From Eumeta japonica (taxonomy: Eukaryota; Arthropoda; Insecta; Lepidoptera; Psychidae), in NCBI GenBank assembly GCA_005406025.1, contig BGZK01000147.1:62001-126000 (forward strand): 64,000 bases of DNA, written 5' to 3'. A program made the position numbers and the translations under genes. Positions 61,841 through 64,000 of the stretch are shown one piece after another; position 1 is the first letter of the stretch; each line of letters starts with the position of its first letter. The notes beneath the pieces are model-generated. The model did not search any database and was not told where the DNA came from. It saw only the letters and a list, made by a program, of their open reading frames with translations.

Positions 61841-62352
61841 AAAAATATTTGTTTTTGTTATTTAACCACCAAAATAAATAGCGGCTTATACAAGATACCT
61901 ACACTATAAATATTCTCAATATACGTCTCACAGTTTTTGAATAAAATGCTTGTGACATGCTGACAGACGGACGGACATAACGAAACTATTAGGGTTCCGT
62001 TTCCGCTATTTTGGCTCGAAGCCCTAAAAACGCAAATCAGAGGGAACCCCGCATCAAAAGAACTTCAAAGAACCTAAAAAGTCCAGTGCAGAGCAAATGT
62101 CAGAGCTATTGTCATGATTTCATTCTGTTCACGGAAAATCTATGAAGCGGGCTTAGATTACGCCTTTTTAAGGTTCCGTTCCAAAATTTAAAAAAAACGG
62201 AACCTTTATAGTTTTATTACGTATGCCCGTCTGTCCATACGTCACAAGCATTTTATTCAAAAACTACAAGGTGTATTTTGATGAGAGTATAGATATTTTG
62301 TATAAACTGCTATTTATAGATATTAGTAGTTAAGCAACAAAAATAAATATTT
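61841..62352. repeat. Fold-back element with GGTTCCGTTT cores
   Basis: Arms 61841-62003 and 62194-62352 are inverted copies of one unit (shared tttttgaataaaatgcttgt, cagacggac/cagacggg, ggttccgttt) at roughly 75-80 percent by eye, separated by ~190 bases. The right arm ends in its own short palindrome (aaggttccgtt ... aacggaacctt, 62169-62205). This is a known style of lepidopteran repeat. Non-coding. Confidence 0.7.
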
Positions 62353-62767
62353 CTAAATATTTCGCTCCATGTATGTAACAGAAGCTACATTTTTTTTTTT
62401 TCAGCAAATGTGCACGTACGGCATATATTTCGATAGTTCTTTTGACAACGTTTTAAGGTTTCTAAACAATTTTATTGATATATTAAAAGGATATAAAAGG
62501 ATGTCAATGTACAGCCAACTATCCAAAATCTCACTATCCAAAACTAATAAAAACTTTCATCTGTAGTACATTTCTTTGCACTAATAGCTATGAAACCTTA
62601 CAATGTATGGTGCGACATGTTCTTGGCCAATTTTTTTTCTAATGTCATACTGAAATCTATCATATTGATAACCAACCGTTACTCTCATTTAACATTTTAT
62701 TATCGTATCGTAAGTACTCAGTACAATTAAATTACTCTTTTTCTATAGATTAAATATATGTAATAAT

Positions 62768-63425
62768 ATAAACTCACGCCTATTTCCCAGAAGGGTAGGC
62801 AGAGACTATAGATTTCCACATGATTACGATCTTTGCATATTTCTCTTGCCTCATTGACATCCATCAATCTTTTCATATACAAGCTCGTCGGTTTCGGATG
62901 CTTAAAATTGGCTTTTCTTATAATACACCACTTATGTGGTTTGCATATAAAATTCTAGGGTGACCCTTGACGACCATTATTCAAACATAAAACAAATCTA
63001 TAGAGCGAATCACACACATTCGCTCTATAGATTTGTTTTGTCAGTCCACTATCATTCATTCTTTCCAGATGGTCAAACCACCGCAACATACCTCTTCCTA
63101 CTCTAGTCACTACATCTTCCTTAAAACCACACCGCTCCCTAATACCATTGTTTCTACATCTATCTTTTGAAGACAACTCCACACATGCTTCGCAGCGATC
63201 GCGTCTCCACTACATTGATCCTACTTTCATTTTTCTCCTACCATACCCAGCTTCACAACCATACATAAACGTAGGAATCAGGACCCCATTATGGATAATC
63301 AACGCGTTTGTCGTGAGACGCTTTTACTATTCATAATAGCGAGCAAGGTCCCATTCACTTTATTTCTCGCATTCACTCTCCTTTCGATATCTCTACCATG
63401 TTTACCATCATTTAATACATAATGG
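62768..63425 (-). mobile_element. LINE 3' fragment (RTE/CR1-like) with ORF C-terminus
   Basis: On the minus strand the C-terminal part of a LINE ORF reads LSSKDRCRNNGIRERCGFKE, then DVVTRVGRGMLRWFDHLERM and SGLTKQIYRANVCD, followed by a tail whose plus-strand end is aaactcacgcctatttccca. The part before it (63190-63420) matches 25975-26160. The ORF is interrupted by an inverted duplication at 62989-63039. Inactive. Confidence 0.75.
62989..63039. repeat. Perfect 22-bp hairpin, 7-base loop, in the LINE
   Basis: Arms 62989-63010 and 63018-63039 are exact inverse complements (core AATCTATAGAGCGAAT) around cacacac. The right arm is normal LINE coding sequence (KQIYRAN); the left arm is an inverted copy of it. 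Confidence 0.9.
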
Positions 63426-63429
63426 AATT

Positions 63430-64000
63430 TAATACATTTTCTTGTATGCATTATTATTATTTTTTTAATTCTATTATAAAAACTCGTTCTATGATTTTTA
63501 ATTTACAATAGAGATTTTAAAATAAAAAAATCGTCCATCAAAGCTTTGTCGATTCTGTAGTCTGACTCTTGCAATCTTAGTAGTCGAAACTGGAATGTCA
63601 TTATAGGACTTTTAAAGGCCTCAGCAAATTTTATGTCCTTATTCAAGGTTTTGCCACCTAAATTGAAAGTTAAAATTGCGGCCCTTTATTTTCTTATTCT
63701 CTTTCTTTAGGATCTTCCAAGTCGTTTTTATTACGTTTTTAGCCACCATGCAACTTTTAATCATTTTTGAGTAGTTACCGACGTATTTAGCAAACTATTA
63801 TTATAAGTTCTCTCGTTATAAGTTCATAATTCAATTTTTGTTGAATTCTGAGTGTTGCCTAATCCCTAAATGATAATAGCTCATTTATTTTTACAGTTTT
63901 TGGTTTAAACTACTATCAAATTCAGTTTTTATTGTATTATACACTCGATTATACAAATTACTGGAATCGTCACAGCATTATAAGTCCGGCAGTCTATGTA
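63430..64000. other. Right edge of window, nothing recognised
   Basis: AT-rich sequence without a supported gene or repeat. Confidence 0.45.

Noticed and set aside
24000..64000. A CRISPR-like array or other regularly spaced repeat system
   Set aside because: The only regular repeats are microsatellites and one degenerate minisatellite; there are no uniform repeats with unique spacers, and the genome is eukaryotic.

Overview
The window is a piece of an AT-rich insect nuclear genome, most likely from a moth or butterfly. The genes have GT-AG introns and long non-coding introns. The dispersed repeats include DD34D mariners, jockey-like and RTE/CR1-like LINEs, tRNA-derived SINEs and fold-back repeats with GGTTCCGTTTT cores, several of which resemble repeats I know from Lepidoptera. 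The species cannot be named from the sequence. There is no sign of prokaryotic or organellar DNA.

Only two protein genes are well supported, both on the minus strand. (1) At the left edge (319-2291) are the first four coding exons, 165 residues, of a coiled-coil protein that looks like a Golgi golgin; it runs out of the window. (2) From 58151 down to 15802 is a complete 12-exon gene for a long-chain fatty acid transport protein / very-long-chain acyl-CoA synthetase (FATP, SLC27A family). I joined its exons by hand. All splice phases agree, there is no internal stop, and the product is 643 residues, the normal size for the family. Its first intron is about 25.3 kb; introns 2 and 10 are 3.8 and 4.5 kb.

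The rest is introns and intergenic DNA filled with decayed mobile elements. The gap between the two genes (7.1-14.1 kb) is a stack: an internally deleted LINE, a dead jockey-like LINE, and an old mariner broken by a second complete-length mariner (TA duplication) and by a 137-bp hAT-type MITE (8-bp duplication). FATP intron 10 holds a mariner whose transposase frame is split by a 1.6-kb very GC-rich insertion with an exact 11-bp target duplication and internal ~340-380-bp subrepeats. Intron 2 holds a second jockey copy. Introns 4, 5 and 7 hold a LINE fragment, a TA microsatellite and a MITE. The 25-kb intron 1 holds a lepidopteran-type dispersed repeat, microsatellites, a 24-bp minisatellite, a SINE, MITEs, a mariner fragment, perfect hairpins and a 143-bp-arm fold-back repeat. 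Upstream of FATP (58.4-64 kb) are a mariner remnant, a SINE, a second fold-back element and a LINE fragment.

I found no tRNA or rRNA gene, no CRISPR array, and no convincing new multi-gene system. The most unusual items are the GC-rich insertion inside the mariner, the exactly datable nested transposon stack, and several perfect or near-perfect palindromes.
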